Positions 9,578 through 18,475 of a stretch of 64,000 nt of DNA are shown piece by piece. Source of the stretch: Haliscomenobacter sp. (GTDB lineage: Bacteria; Bacteroidota; Bacteroidia; Chitinophagales; Saprospiraceae). Made by a program: the position numbers and the translations under genes. The stretch lies in contig JADJPL010000028.1 of assembly GCA_016713275.1 (NCBI GenBank), positions 62,001 through 126,000 of the forward strand, given 5' to 3'. The notes under the pieces were generated by a model that was not told the DNA's origin, did not search any database, and saw only the letters and a program-made list of their open reading frames with translations. Positions within the stretch are counted from its first letter, which is position 1; each line of letters begins with the position of its first letter.

Positions 9578-10594
9578 CTATGAGTAATAAACGGGGTTTG
9601 TACTCGCCTCCGTACAATAGGCCGCAAAATTAGTAAATTTTTGTGAAATTATTTTCTGTAACAATTGGACGGTGAATTGTTCGCTTTCGTAATGCCCGAT
9701 GTCTGCAATAAGGATTTGCCCGTCGGCGTCGAAAAACTCGTGGTATTTAAAGTCGGCGCTCACGTAGGCGTCGGCGCCCTGCGCAATTGCGCGGCCGAGC
9801 AGGAAGCTTCCGGACCCTCCGCACAGGGCGACTTTTTTTACCGGCTTTTCCAGCAAAGCGGTGTGGCGGATGCAAGCGGCGTGCATGCCGGACTTAACCA
9901 GTTGAAGGAATTGGGCGCCCGGTAAGGGCTCGGGAAGCTCGCCGATCAGGCCGGCGCCGATTCCGGGGTGCGGGTTGGTTGCGGTCTGCCAGACGCAAGC
10001 GTCCAGGGATTCCGGCGCCAGCGCCCCGAGGAGTTGGCGCAGCGTATTTTGGCTGGCCCGGTCGAATCGCAGGTCGCAGACGACAGCGTTTCCTCCTGCC
10101 GGCAGTACATGGAGCAACTCGCCGGCGCCATGTTCCAACAACTGCGCGCGCAGCGCGGGCTCCAGAGAAGCAGGCAGCGTCAGTCGTGCCGTATGCCATT
10201 CCTGCCTGGGCAACAGAATGCGGGTATGGATAAGGCCTAGCCGGGCAGCGATCTCGCCGTTAACCCCGTTGAGGTACATGTTGTCCAGGTTGGTGTGAAT
10301 AGCGTATATCGCTATTTTTTGGCGGATGGCCTCGATGACCACGCGTTCCACATAGGTCCCGCCCGTCAGTTTTTTCAAGCCTTTAAATACAATCGGGTGG
10401 TGCGCTACGATCAGGTTGCAGCCCCGGCGTACTGCTTCGCGGAGAACCTGCTCTGTGGCGTCAAGGCAGGTGAGGACTCCGCGCACTTCCTCCACCGGAT
10501 TGCCCGTAATCAGCCCGGCGTTGTCGTAATCTTCCTGATACGCAGGGGGAGCTATCGACTCCAAATGGCGGATGACTTCCTGAATGGTGGTCAT
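9578..10594 (-). CDS. Nif3-like dinuclear metal-centre protein
   Basis: A 338-residue member of the Nif3/YbgI/GTP cyclohydrolase I type 2 family. Metal-ligand motifs are visible: AHHPIVFKGLKKL (about 62-74), IHTNLDNMYLNGVN (about 96-110), and in the C-terminal half DFKYHEFFDADGQ and DIGHYESEQF. The two halves of the Nif3 fold flank a PII-like insert (about residues 125-225). The length fits the insert-bearing class. The biochemical function of the family is unsettled. The ATG overlaps the rfaE2 stop by 4 bp (ATGA), so they are translationally coupled. The C terminus ends NPVYYS, as in relatives. Confidence 0.9.
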   Translation of the reverse strand: MTTIQEVIRHLESIAPPAYQEDYDNAGLITGNPVEEVRGVLTCLDATEQVLREAVRRGCNLIVAHHPIVFKGLKKLTGGTYVERVVIEAIRQKIAIYAIHTNLDNMYLNGVNGEIAARLGLIHTRILLPRQEWHTARLTLPASLEPALRAQLLEHGAGELLHVLPAGGNAVVCDLRFDRASQNTLRQLLGALAPESLDACVWQTATNPHPGIGAGLIGELPEPLPGAQFLQLVKSGMHAACIRHTALLEKPVKKVALCGGSGSFLLGRAIAQGADAYVSADFKYHEFFDADGQILIADIGHYESEQFTVQLLQKIISQKFTNFAAYCTEASTNPVYYS

Positions 10595-11094
10595 GATTCG
10601 TGTCCTTGTTGTAAAATTTTTTGCTCGATCGAGGTAGTCGAATAGCCGCTAATATAAGGCAGAGCAATTACTTCGCCGCCTTGAGCCAGCACGAATCCGC
10701 CGCCCACGATCTGTTCCGGCTGGTAGTCTCCTCCTTTAACCAGCACATCCGGCCGAAGGGTTTGAATAAGTTCCAGGGGAGTGTCCTCCTCAAATCCGAC
10801 CACCAAATCTACGCAAGCCAGCGAGGCCATTTGAAGAAAGCGCGTTGCTTCGTCGTTGATAGGCCGGTGCGCTCCTTTGAGTCGCTTAACGGATTCTGCC
10901 GCATTCAGGCCAATGACGAGCCGGTCGCCCAAGTCTCTGGACTGGGCCAGGTAGTGCAGGTGCCCGTAATGCAGCAAGTCGAAACACCCGTTGGTGAATA
11001 CCACCCGCAGCCCTGCGTTTTGCCAGGCGGCGATCCGTTCCCTGGCTTCTTCCCAGGCGCAAATTTTAGCCTCTATTTCGCGAAGAAAGGACAT
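10591..11094 (-). CDS. rfaE2: D-glycero-beta-D-manno-heptose 1-phosphate adenylyltransferase
   Basis: A 167-residue cytidylyltransferase-fold enzyme corresponding to the C-terminal half of E. coli HldE. It transfers AMP to heptose 1-phosphate to make ADP-heptose for LPS inner core. The nucleotide-binding motif VFTNGCFDLLHYGHLHYL (HxGH type) and the later GYSTTSIEQKI (the ISTT-like motif) are clear. Chosen start is the ATG at 11094 (MSFLREIEAKI), not the in-frame one at 11118, because the latter overlaps the upstream gene and adds unrelated residues. It is 17 bp after the membrane protein gene and overlaps the Nif3-like gene. The kinase half (rfaE1) is not in this window. Confidence 0.92.
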   Translation of the reverse strand: MSFLREIEAKICAWEEARERIAAWQNAGLRVVFTNGCFDLLHYGHLHYLAQSRDLGDRLVIGLNAAESVKRLKGAHRPINDEATRFLQMASLACVDLVVGFEEDTPLELIQTLRPDVLVKGGDYQPEQIVGGGFVLAQGGEVIALPYISGYSTTSIEQKILQQGHES

Positions 11095-11110
11095 ACCCGG
11101 AAGGTTTTTA

Positions 11111-12205
11111 TTATGCAAGGGCTGGTTGAATCATGGACTTGGGTCGGTAGTTCCGGTTGAGGATCGGGAGCGCGAGCAAAGCGGCAAGCCCCATCAGAAT
11201 ATTCCCGCCCAATTGGATAGAGAAAAAGGCAATATTGGCATACGAAAATCCGTCGTTTCCGCTCAAACCGTAAATAATGAGCGCTGTCTGGACCAAAAAA
11301 TGATAGGTTCCCATGCCCCCCGGAGAGGGGATGACGATACCCCATCCCCCAAAAACAAAAACGATCAGCGCTGTGACGGCGGAAAGCCCGGAAGTTGGTG
11401 CGTATGCAAAAAAGCACAGGTAGGTCATGAGGTAGAACATCAGCCAGATATTGACGCTGTGCAGGGCAAAAAGCCAGGGCCGGTCGAGCTGCCGTACCGT
11501 CAGGATTCCTTGCCAGAACCCTTGGGCAATGCCGGCTATTTTTTGGAAGATGGGAATGCGAAGGATACGGCGGCGGAAAACGAACAAAACTGCAAGCCCA
11601 GCGAAGCCGGCGGGGATGGCCACCCAAAGAAGGCGCTTCAGCGTCTCGACTTTTCCGCCAAGGGACACGTGGGTCTGGGCAAAATTCCACAGGGTGTCGT
11701 ATTCCAGGGCAAATGCCAAGGCGGTGATCAGCAGGATACTGATCACATCAAATACGCGGTCTACCACGACGGTTCCGAGCACCTTTTCCACCGGAATATG
11801 CTCGTACTGGGCGAAGGTGCCAGACCGGGCGATTTCACCAAGCCGGGGAAGGGCCAGGTTGAAAAAATAACCCAGAACAATAGTGAAATACGCATTACTC
11901 AGCCGGGGAGAAACGCCCAGGGGGCGCAGCAGCATCAGCCAGCGGGCAGCCCTGCTCAGGTTGCTTACCGCAAAGGCCGCCAATACGGCCAGAATCCACC
12001 AATAGTTGACCTCCTGAAAATCCATCCATACCTTTTGGAGGAGGCTGCATTCCTCGCCGGGAACGCCTTTCAAGGCGCAATCTTCCTGAAACGCTTTGTT
12101 CTGGTGGTTGTAAACAAGGTACAGCAGCGTCAGGCCTATGCCCAGAAAAAAAAGAAACTTGAAGAAATTTCGCAGCAGAGGCGCCAGTCTTTTGGGTATA
12201 GTCAT
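11111..12205 (-). CDS. YbhN/AglD-type flippase-like membrane protein
   Basis: A polytopic inner-membrane protein of about 364 residues with roughly eight hydrophobic helices, belonging to the lysylphosphatidylglycerol synthase-like transmembrane family (PF03706; UPF0104). Typical motifs are SNLSRAARWLMLLRPLG, NLALPRLGEIARSG, VVVDRVFDVISI and IPSPGGMGTYH. Relatives flip or transport lipid-linked intermediates, or are the membrane half of MprF; the substrate here is unknown. The ATG at 12205 (MTIPKRLAPLLRN) is preferred over the frame opening at 12316, which would run into panD. It lies between panD and rfaE2 in a tight series, which weakly suggests an envelope-lipid role. Confidence 0.85.
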   Translation of the reverse strand: MTIPKRLAPLLRNFFKFLFFLGIGLTLLYLVYNHQNKAFQEDCALKGVPGEECSLLQKVWMDFQEVNYWWILAVLAAFAVSNLSRAARWLMLLRPLGVSPRLSNAYFTIVLGYFFNLALPRLGEIARSGTFAQYEHIPVEKVLGTVVVDRVFDVISILLITALAFALEYDTLWNFAQTHVSLGGKVETLKRLLWVAIPAGFAGLAVLFVFRRRILRIPIFQKIAGIAQGFWQGILTVRQLDRPWLFALHSVNIWLMFYLMTYLCFFAYAPTSGLSAVTALIVFVFGGWGIVIPSPGGMGTYHFLVQTALIIYGLSGNDGFSYANIAFFSIQLGGNILMGLAALLALPILNRNYRPKSMIQPALA

Positions 12206-12239
12206 GAACGTGCAGTTAAGAAATGATCCGGTCGGTGGC

Positions 12240-12584
12240 TCAGATTCGGTTGTCCTGATCGGGAAAGACGATGCTCGGTTTGAACAAGCGGGCTTCTTGA
12301 GGCTCCATCCAGGCATAGGCGATGATGATCAGGATATCGCCGATCTGGACCTTTCGGGCTGCAGCCCCGTTCAGCCGGATCATCCCGGAGGCCCTGGGGC
12401 CAGGGATGACATAGGTCTCGAACCGCTCGCCGTTGTTGTTGTTCACAATCTGCACTTTTTCGCCTTCCATGATGTTGGCCGCCTCCAAAAGGTCTTCGTC
12501 GATGGTGATGCTGCCCACATAGTTCAGGTCGGCTTCAGTGACCTTTACCCGATGAATCTTGGATTTAAAACGTTGAATGATCAT
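12240..12584 (-). CDS. panD: Aspartate 1-decarboxylase
   Basis: A 114-residue pyruvoyl enzyme that makes beta-alanine for pantothenate. The self-cleavage site is visible as YVGSITID: the chain breaks between Gly24 and Ser25 and the serine becomes the pyruvoyl group. The sequence GAAARKVQIGDILIIIAYA near the C terminus is characteristic. The chosen ATG at 12584 gives MIIQRFKSKIHRVKVTEADL; the upstream in-frame ATG adds an unlikely hydrophobic stretch. It lies 113 bp downstream of panC, the next enzyme of the pathway. Confidence 0.96.
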   Translation of the reverse strand: MIIQRFKSKIHRVKVTEADLNYVGSITIDEDLLEAANIMEGEKVQIVNNNNGERFETYVIPGPRASGMIRLNGAAARKVQIGDILIIIAYAWMEPQEARLFKPSIVFPDQDNRI

Positions 12585-12697
12585 AGCGCCGCAAAAATAG
12601 TAAAGGAATATCAGCAATGAGGGAAAAATCTACCGGAGCCTTTCCAGGAGCGTTCCCATGCCATAAAACACTTACGGAGCATTTCGGTTTTATGCGG

Positions 12698-13552
12698 TCA
12701 GTCCGGCGATTTCCAGATCAGGTTGTCGATCAGCCGCACGTTGCCAGCCCAAACGGCGGTGCAAGCCACGATGTAGTTGGTCTGGGCGGCGTCTTCCACT
12801 GGTTGTAAGGTATTTCCGTCGACGATCTCAAAATATTCCGGTTTGAACCCGGGAATGGAGAGCCTGCCCAGAGCGAAATGCTCGATCTCCTCGGGGTGGA
12901 AGTCCTCCAGCATGTCTTTGGTAGCGGTAAGGGTTTCAAACAGGATGGGGGCTTTTTCGCGTAGTTCCGGACTGAGCCGGACATTCCGGGAGCTCATTGC
13001 CAGCCCGTCGGCTTCCCGCAGGGTTGGGCACATGACGATGCGGACCGGCAAACCGAGCTGTTGAACCATGTTCCGCAGGAGGGCTACCTGCTGAAAATCT
13101 TTTTGCCCGAGATAAAGCGCATCCGGTCCGACCAGATTGATAAGACGTTTGACTACCTGTGCAACCCCCTGGAAATGCCCGGGCCGGAACTCCCCTTCCA
13201 TCACTTTGTCCAGCAGACCGAAGGACACATCGAGCCCGGTTTTCAGCCCCGGAGGATAAATTTCTCCAGGCGGCGGCATAAAAACGAGATCCGCGCCAAC
13301 CGAAGCGAGCATCCGGATGTCTTTACCTGGTGTTCGGGGATAAAGATCCAGATCCTTGGGGTCGTTGAATTGCGTGGGGTTGACAAAGATACTGCAAACC
13401 GTAAAGTGGCGGTCTTGTTTTGCCCGGTCAACTAACGATAAATGGCCTGGGTGCAGGGCGCCCATGGTGGGGATAAATCCAATGGATTTTCCCTCCTCGC
13501 GGATGGTCCGGAGAAATTGCTGAAGTTCTCTTGCGCGTTTGAGCAAATACAT
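12698..13552 (-). CDS. panC: Pantothenate synthetase
   Basis: A 284-residue ligase joining pantoate and beta-alanine with ATP. Motifs: FIPTMGALHPGHLSLV (ATP-binding HxGH, about 28-43), FVNPTQFNDPKDLDLYPR, YLGQKDFQQVALLR and MSSRNVRLSP (KMSKS-like). It is first in the minus-strand series that continues through panD. No TAnnTTTG promoter is evident directly upstream. The 444-bp gap before it holds repeat phrases. In other Bacteroidota the divergent neighbour is the same short glycogen-synthase-like gene as here, which I recall as a conserved arrangement. Confidence 0.97.
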   Translation of the reverse strand: MYLLKRARELQQFLRTIREEGKSIGFIPTMGALHPGHLSLVDRAKQDRHFTVCSIFVNPTQFNDPKDLDLYPRTPGKDIRMLASVGADLVFMPPPGEIYPPGLKTGLDVSFGLLDKVMEGEFRPGHFQGVAQVVKRLINLVGPDALYLGQKDFQQVALLRNMVQQLGLPVRIVMCPTLREADGLAMSSRNVRLSPELREKAPILFETLTATKDMLEDFHPEEIEHFALGRLSIPGFKPEYFEIVDGNTLQPVEDAAQTNYIVACTAVWAGNVRLIDNLIWKSPD

Positions 13553-13781
13553 AGGAACAGAAAAGGCTTTTGATGGTTAATAATTATAGCGATAGCCCAA
13601 GTACGGATAAATCAGCGGGTTGGGCTCCCGAAAAACCAGATTGGAGGCAGATTCCAGCATGCTGGCGCCGGAACGGGTTTGAAAAGAGCGGCCACAACGA
13701 GGTCAAATGCATCAGAACGGCTTTAAAATCGTTAAGAATGGATTAAGTTGTTCATAGTTAGGGAAAAATGCGTTTTTTTTC

Positions 13782-13789
13782 TAATTTTG
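13782..13789 (+). promoter_or_regulatory. -7 promoter element (TAATTTTG)
   Basis: Exact match to the Bacteroidota -7 consensus TAnnTTTG, in an AT-rich context, about 208 bp upstream of the glycogen-synthase-like gene. A convincing -33 TTG at 19-21 bp spacing is missing, so confidence is moderate. If used, the transcript would carry the inverted phrase repeats at 13837-13990 in its leader. Confidence 0.4.
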
Positions 13790-13836
13790 CAGTCTTATTC
13801 CTGAAGGCCGTCTTGATTACTTCAGGTTTCAACCAT

Positions 13837-13990
13837 TTTAGACGTTGGATAATAGACTTTAGACGCTAGATTACCATATGGCCTTGTAAAAGGCAGACAA
13901 TCAGGAAGGTTAATGAACTTTCCCATTTCCGTGCGACAGTTAGTCTAAGGTCTACAGTCTACAGTCTAAAGTTCAAAACATTTAGACTTT
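13837..13990. repeat. Inverted TAGAC/GTCTA phrase repeat
   Basis: The left part (13837-13870) carries TTTAGACG, ATAGACTTTAGACG and CTAGA. The right part (13940-13987) carries the complementary phrases TAGTCTAAGG, TCTACAGTCTACAGTCTAAAG and then TTTAGAC again. The sides can pair to form an imperfect long hairpin with a loop of about 70 nt. The phrase GTCTAAAGTCTA recurs at 57257-57281. The rest of the 13553-13996 gap shows no gene. Confidence 0.55.
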
Positions 13991-13996
13991 GACGGT

Positions 13997-14815
13997 ATGA
14001 GAAAAAAGAAAGTGCTGATTGTAACCCAAGAGATGCAGCCTTATACATCATCTACCGAAATATCTGAAGTTTCCCGAAAGTTGCCGCAATATATCCAGGA
14101 AAAGGGTATCGAGATCCGAATTCTCATGCCGCGTTTTGGGGCCATCAACGAGCGCAGGCACCGCTTGCATGAGGTGGTTCGCTTGTCGGGAATGAATATT
14201 ATCGTAGAAGATGACGATTATCCGCTGGTCATCAAAGTAGCGTCTCTGCCGGAAGGCCGGATGCAGGTGTACTTTCTGGATAACGACGATTTTTTCAGGC
14301 GCAAGCATATTTTCCTGGACGAACAGGATCAACCCTTTACCGATAATGCCGACCGCATGGTGTTTTTCTGCAAAGGCGTGATCGAGACGGTCAAGAAGTT
14401 CGGCTGGGCGCCGGATATTGTGCATTGCCATGGGTGGATGACGAGCCTGGTTCCGTTGTATATGAAAACCGTGTACCGGACCGAGCCGCTGTTCCAGCAT
14501 TCCAAAGTAGTCTATTCGATCTACAACGAACCCATGGGCAAAACGCTGGAAGATAGTTTTCTGTCCAAAGCGCTGATCAATCATCTGGGAGCTGAAGACT
14601 TGAAAGCCTACCAAAACGGCGCCGGGGTCACCCTGCAACGGGGGGCAATGATGTATGCGGACGCGGTGGTCCAGGGCAGCGCAGAACTGGAAGCGTCGAC
14701 CCAGGAGTATTTGCACCACATCGATAAGCCATTTTTGCCGTATCCCGGCGAAAATTATCTGGAATCCATTTTGGAGTTTTACCAATCTTTGTTCCTGGAA
14801 AAAGTTTCCGAATAA
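13997..14815 (+). CDS. Short glycogen/starch synthase-like protein (GT5 catalytic half only)
   Basis: A 272-residue protein starting MRKKKVLIVTQEMQPYTS that matches the N-terminal GT5 starch-synthase catalytic domain: SSTEISEVSRKLPQYI in the place of the KTGGLxDVxxxLP motif, and DIVHCHGWMTSLVPLYMK at the glycosyl-acceptor side. The C-terminal GT1-like half that holds most ADP-glucose contacts is absent, and the KTGG lysine is replaced (TSST). This short form is common in Bacteroidota next to panC and may not be a true glycogen synthase. No signal peptide. The downstream DUF4270 gene starts 87 bp later on the same strand. Confidence 0.75.
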   Translation: MRKKKVLIVTQEMQPYTSSTEISEVSRKLPQYIQEKGIEIRILMPRFGAINERRHRLHEVVRLSGMNIIVEDDDYPLVIKVASLPEGRMQVYFLDNDDFFRRKHIFLDEQDQPFTDNADRMVFFCKGVIETVKKFGWAPDIVHCHGWMTSLVPLYMKTVYRTEPLFQHSKVVYSIYNEPMGKTLEDSFLSKALINHLGAEDLKAYQNGAGVTLQRGAMMYADAVVQGSAELEASTQEYLHHIDKPFLPYPGENYLESILEFYQSLFLEKVSE

Positions 14816-14902
14816 AAGGAATGGCCTTGCGCGGGGATACCCTGTTTCTTATTTTTTTCTGATCACCTGACTGCTGCCAGGCGGCGGTTATAAGTTCTTG
14901 TC

Positions 14903-16231
14903 ATGAATTGTAAACGCATACTGCGATGGGCTTTTATTTGGGCGCTGGGCGCCGGAGCGCTTTCCTGCACCAACCCGATCAGCGCCGGTTTGGATCTTCT
15001 GGATGAAGATCTGCTGAACTTGGTCTATATCGATACGTTTACCGTAGAAACCGGCACGGAACAAAGCGACTCGGTGCGCACCCACAACCCATTGTCCCTG
15101 CTGAACGCCTATATCGTGGGAAAAATGAACGACCCGTTGTTGGGAAACTCGGAAGCCAGCCTTGTTGCCCAGCTCATCCCGGAAGTGCTCCAGCCCTCTT
15201 TTACCAATGCGCTGGTGGATTCCGTGGTCCTGGTGCTTCCCTACGACACGTCGAAATTTTATGGCGAAGCCGATGTGCCGCTTTCGCTGGATGTCTTCCG
15301 TTTAACAGAAACCATTTCTGCCGCGGAGGCCCATTTTTCGAACGACCAGTTTGAAACCAACCCCGTTCCGCTGGGCAGAGGATCGGTGTTCCCCAGCCGC
15401 GATAGCCTTTTTGTCTTCGATTATTCCCAAGGCATACGGGATACCATCGGGTTTCCTCACATGCGGATTCCCCTGAACAACAGCCTTGGCCAGGAACTGC
15501 TGAACCTGGATACGCTGTATTATACCACCGACAGTTTGTTCCAAAGTTATTTTAAGGGTATTTGCGTGAAGCCGGCCTCGGGCGGCAGCATAGTCGGGGT
15601 AAACCTGAACTCCAACCGCGCCGGATTGGTCGTGTATTACCGTGTCGATACCCTTCAACGGCAGTTTCGATTCCAATTCAGCCCTTTCGTGGCCAATATA
15701 TCTTTGTTTAAACATGAAATCGCGGGAAAAGAAGTGGAAAAATACCTGGCTCCTCCTTCCGGCGACAACCCCTATTTTTTTGTTCAAGGTATGGCGGGAG
15801 TCAATGGGACCGTCCGCTTCCCGCATATAACCTCCCTGAAGAACGTTATTATCAATAAAGCTGAGTTGGAACTCCATACGGCTTCCCTGCCTTCGGATGA
15901 TGCGGCAGCCTTTTTCCCGGCGCCTTCGTTAGTCCTTTATTACAGGGACAGCGATGGGGCTATTCAGGTTATTAACGATGTCCTCTACTCCACAGACGAT
16001 CTGTCTGCTCAATTTGGAGGAACCTACCGCCCGGGAACCGACACCACCCCGGGGTATTACCGGATGAACCTCTCTGCTCATATTCAGGATATGGTCGAAG
16101 GAAAAATAAGCAATGAGCTGATTGTCAGCTTGCTGCCGAAAACGGAGAATGGAAGCAGAACCGTGCTTTACGGCGCTTCTCACCCAGCATACAAAGCCAA
16201 ACTGAAGATTGCTTATACGCAGTTGAAGTAG
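14903..16231 (+). CDS. DUF4270 lipoprotein
   Basis: A 442-residue predicted outer-membrane or surface lipoprotein. A hydrophobic signal ends in the lipobox-like GALSC (Cys about 22), followed by TNPISAGLDLLDED, and the remainder is beta-rich. The DUF4270 family is Bacteroidota-specific and without known function. In related genomes it lies between the short glycogen-synthase-like gene and glmS, as here. Typical family features are a first conserved beta region around VDSVVLVLPYD and a C-terminal ELIVSLLPKTENGSRTVLYGASHP segment before the last strand. The start gives a well-formed lipoprotein signal. Confidence 0.85.
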   Translation: MNCKRILRWAFIWALGAGALSCTNPISAGLDLLDEDLLNLVYIDTFTVETGTEQSDSVRTHNPLSLLNAYIVGKMNDPLLGNSEASLVAQLIPEVLQPSFTNALVDSVVLVLPYDTSKFYGEADVPLSLDVFRLTETISAAEAHFSNDQFETNPVPLGRGSVFPSRDSLFVFDYSQGIRDTIGFPHMRIPLNNSLGQELLNLDTLYYTTDSLFQSYFKGICVKPASGGSIVGVNLNSNRAGLVVYYRVDTLQRQFRFQFSPFVANISLFKHEIAGKEVEKYLAPPSGDNPYFFVQGMAGVNGTVRFPHITSLKNVIINKAELELHTASLPSDDAAAFFPAPSLVLYYRDSDGAIQVINDVLYSTDDLSAQFGGTYRPGTDTTPGYYRMNLSAHIQDMVEGKISNELIVSLLPKTENGSRTVLYGASHPAYKAKLKIAYTQLK

Positions 16232-16592
16232 TGGTTGGGTGGTTGGTGGTTGGTGATTAAGTGGTTAAGTGAGTGAGTGGGTATGAGAGATAGGGCGGGG
16301 TCGGGGCGGTTCAAAATGGAACTGGTTCGAGGCTTGTTCGCTGAAATCCTTAGATTTCGTGCGGAATGATTAGCCGGTCCCCCGACCGGCGTGTGGTTTG
16401 AGGCGCCGCCTAAAAGAAGGCTTTGTTGGTTGGCAGGCCTTTCTGGCGTCCTTTTGTCTGGTTAGATGATTGAAAATCAAATTTTTAAGCATTTTTTTGA
16501 AAACTTTCATTTTTTAAACCCTCCCTTTTAATAATTTTTTAAATTGCTCACGCACTCACCCAACTCCCCAATCACTTAACCACTCAACCACT
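16232..16592. repeat. Gene-free spacer with inverted GTGGTT phrase arms
   Basis: Immediately after the DUF4270 stop, positions 16232-16281 are built from GTGGTT, GGTTGGT and GTGAGTGAGTGG phrases. Positions 16547-16591, just before glmS, carry the complement: CTCACGCACTCACC, CACTTAACCACTCAACCAC. GTGGTTAAGTGA on the left pairs with TCACTTAACCAC on the right. Between them lie a short perfect hairpin (GCCGGTC/GACCGGC near 16375-16392) and AT-rich DNA. No gene is visible. Confidence 0.55.
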
Positions 16593-16607
16593 AAAACTTT
16601 ACCCATT

Positions 16608-18446
16608 ATGTGCGGAATCATTGCTTATCTGGGGGAACAGCCGGCTTACCCCCGATTGATCAAAGGATTGAAACGGCTCGAATACCGGGGCTATGACAGC
16701 GCCGGAGTAGCTTTAGTAGATCAGGACATTCAGGTATTCAAGCGGAAAGGCAAAGTCAGTAATCTGGAGGCGTTCACAGAAACCCTTGCGAGCCAGACCG
16801 GGGTTGGCTTTGGACATACGCGATGGGCCACTCATGGGGAACCCAACGACGTCAATGCCCACCCACACCTGTCCAACAACGCGCGTATCGCGCTGGTACA
16901 CAATGGGATAATAGAAAATTACGCTTCGTTGAAAGCCACCCTCGAAAAGGAAGGGTTTGTTTTTCACAGCGAAACGGATACAGAAGTGCTGGTTAATTTG
17001 ATTCAGGCTATCCAGGACGCCAACGACCTGCCGCTCGAGGAGGCGGTTCGGCTGGCGCTTCGCCGGGTCGTCGGGGCCTATGCCATCGTGGTTGCGGACA
17101 AACGCGAGCCGCATGTTCTGGTGGCAGCCCGAAAGGCTAGCCCTTTGGTGATTGGCATTGGCGACAAAGAATATTTCCTGGCTTCGGATGCGACGCCTAT
17201 CGTGGAATATACCAATCGGGTCATTTACCTGAACGACGAGGAGTTGGCTGTCGTTCGTAAAAACGGCGACCTTGAGGTCAAGACGTTGGCCAATGTGCCC
17301 TTGACGCCCTACGTGCAGGAGCTGGATATGAAGATCGAGATGCTGGAAAAAGGAGGCTATGATTATTTCATGCTGAAGGAAATCTACGAACAGCCCAACA
17401 CGCTGAGGGAATGTATGCGCGGCCGCCTGAACGCCGAGGAAGGGTGGGTTCGCCTTGGGGGAATGGAGGACTTCGCTTCCCGCATTGCCCACGCCAAACG
17501 CTTTATTATGGTTGCGTGCGGCACGTCGTGGCACTCCGGCCTGATCGGAGAATACCTTTTTGAAGACCTGGCCAGAATACCAGTGGAGGTGGAGTACGCC
17601 TCCGAATTCCGGTACCGCAATCCGGTCCTTACCGAAGAGGATGTCGTCATCGCGATTTCCCAGTCGGGGGAAACCGCCGATACGCTGGCAGCCCTCGAAA
17701 TTGCGAAAGAAAAAGGCGCGTTGATCTACGGGATCGTCAATGTCGTGGGGTCTTCCATTGCCCGGCTTACCGATGCGGGGTCTTATATTCACGCAGGCCC
17801 GGAGATTGGGGTGGCTTCCACCAAAGCCTTTACCGGGCAGGTGACCTTGCTTAGCCTCATGGCGCTCCATCTGGCTCATCAGCGGGGAACGATTTCGGAG
17901 CCCCGCTACCGCCAACTGATTTCGGAACTGGCGGTTATTCCCGACAAAATCAAAAAGGTGTTTGAGCAAGATGCCAAAATCCGGTATATTGCCGGGGAAA
18001 TTAAAGACCGCAGCAACGCCTTGTATCTTGGCCGGGGATACAACTTCCCCGTCGCCCTGGAAGGCGCCCTTAAGCTCAAGGAGATTTCCTACGTTCATGC
18101 CGAAGGGTATCCTGCTGCCGAGATGAAGCACGGCCCCATCGCATTGATCGACGAAAATATGCCGGTGATCGTGATTGCCACCAACCGGAGCGCCTACGAC
18201 AAGATCGTGAGCAATATTCAGGAGGTCAAAGCCAGAAAAGGGATGGTCATCGCTATCGTTCCGGAAGGCGATTCCGTCATCCAGACGCTTGCAGACTATA
18301 CCATCGAAATCCCGGAAACGGAAGAACCGCTGTCTCCCCTGATTTCTGTGATTCCGCTCCAGTTATTATCTTACTACATCGCCGTTTTCAGGGGGTGCAA
18401 CGTAGACCAGCCCCGAAACCTGGCGAAATCTGTTACTGTTGAATAA
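16608..18446 (+). CDS. glmS: Glutamine--fructose-6-phosphate aminotransferase (isomerising)
   Basis: Makes glucosamine 6-phosphate from fructose 6-phosphate and glutamine, the entry step to UDP-GlcNAc for peptidoglycan and LPS. 612 residues, full length. The N-terminal nucleophile Cys2 is in MCGIIAYLG. The glutaminase region shows GYDSAGVAL and GHTRWATHGEPNDVNAHPH. Two SIS domains follow, with VACGTSWHSG, ISQSGETADTLAAL and GRGYNFPVALEGALKLKEIS. The C terminus ends NLAKSVTVE, which closes the active site in the family. No glmS ribozyme structure is apparent upstream; the leader instead holds inverted phrase repeats. Confidence 0.97.
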   Translation: MCGIIAYLGEQPAYPRLIKGLKRLEYRGYDSAGVALVDQDIQVFKRKGKVSNLEAFTETLASQTGVGFGHTRWATHGEPNDVNAHPHLSNNARIALVHNGIIENYASLKATLEKEGFVFHSETDTEVLVNLIQAIQDANDLPLEEAVRLALRRVVGAYAIVVADKREPHVLVAARKASPLVIGIGDKEYFLASDATPIVEYTNRVIYLNDEELAVVRKNGDLEVKTLANVPLTPYVQELDMKIEMLEKGGYDYFMLKEIYEQPNTLRECMRGRLNAEEGWVRLGGMEDFASRIAHAKRFIMVACGTSWHSGLIGEYLFEDLARIPVEVEYASEFRYRNPVLTEEDVVIAISQSGETADTLAALEIAKEKGALIYGIVNVVGSSIARLTDAGSYIHAGPEIGVASTKAFTGQVTLLSLMALHLAHQRGTISEPRYRQLISELAVIPDKIKKVFEQDAKIRYIAGEIKDRSNALYLGRGYNFPVALEGALKLKEISYVHAEGYPAAEMKHGPIALIDENMPVIVIATNRSAYDKIVSNIQEVKARKGMVIAIVPEGDSVIQTLADYTIEIPETEEPLSPLISVIPLQLLSYYIAVFRGCNVDQPRNLAKSVTVE

Positions 18447-18475
18447 CTTTCGTTTTTACTTTTGAACCGTTTTTC

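Noticed and set aside
16375..16392. GCCGGTC/GACCGGC hairpin as terminator of the DUF4270 gene
   Set aside because: No T-tract on either strand and 145 bp beyond the stop; kept only as part of the spacer description.
16593..16607. glmS ribozyme upstream of glmS
   Set aside because: The spacer shows phrase repeats and AT-rich DNA but none of the ribozyme core; the ribozyme is mainly a Firmicutes feature.
16713..18131. Long minus-strand open frame (472 codons) opposite glmS
   Set aside because: Shadow of glmS; composition (rich in His, Arg, Pro) is that of an antisense frame.
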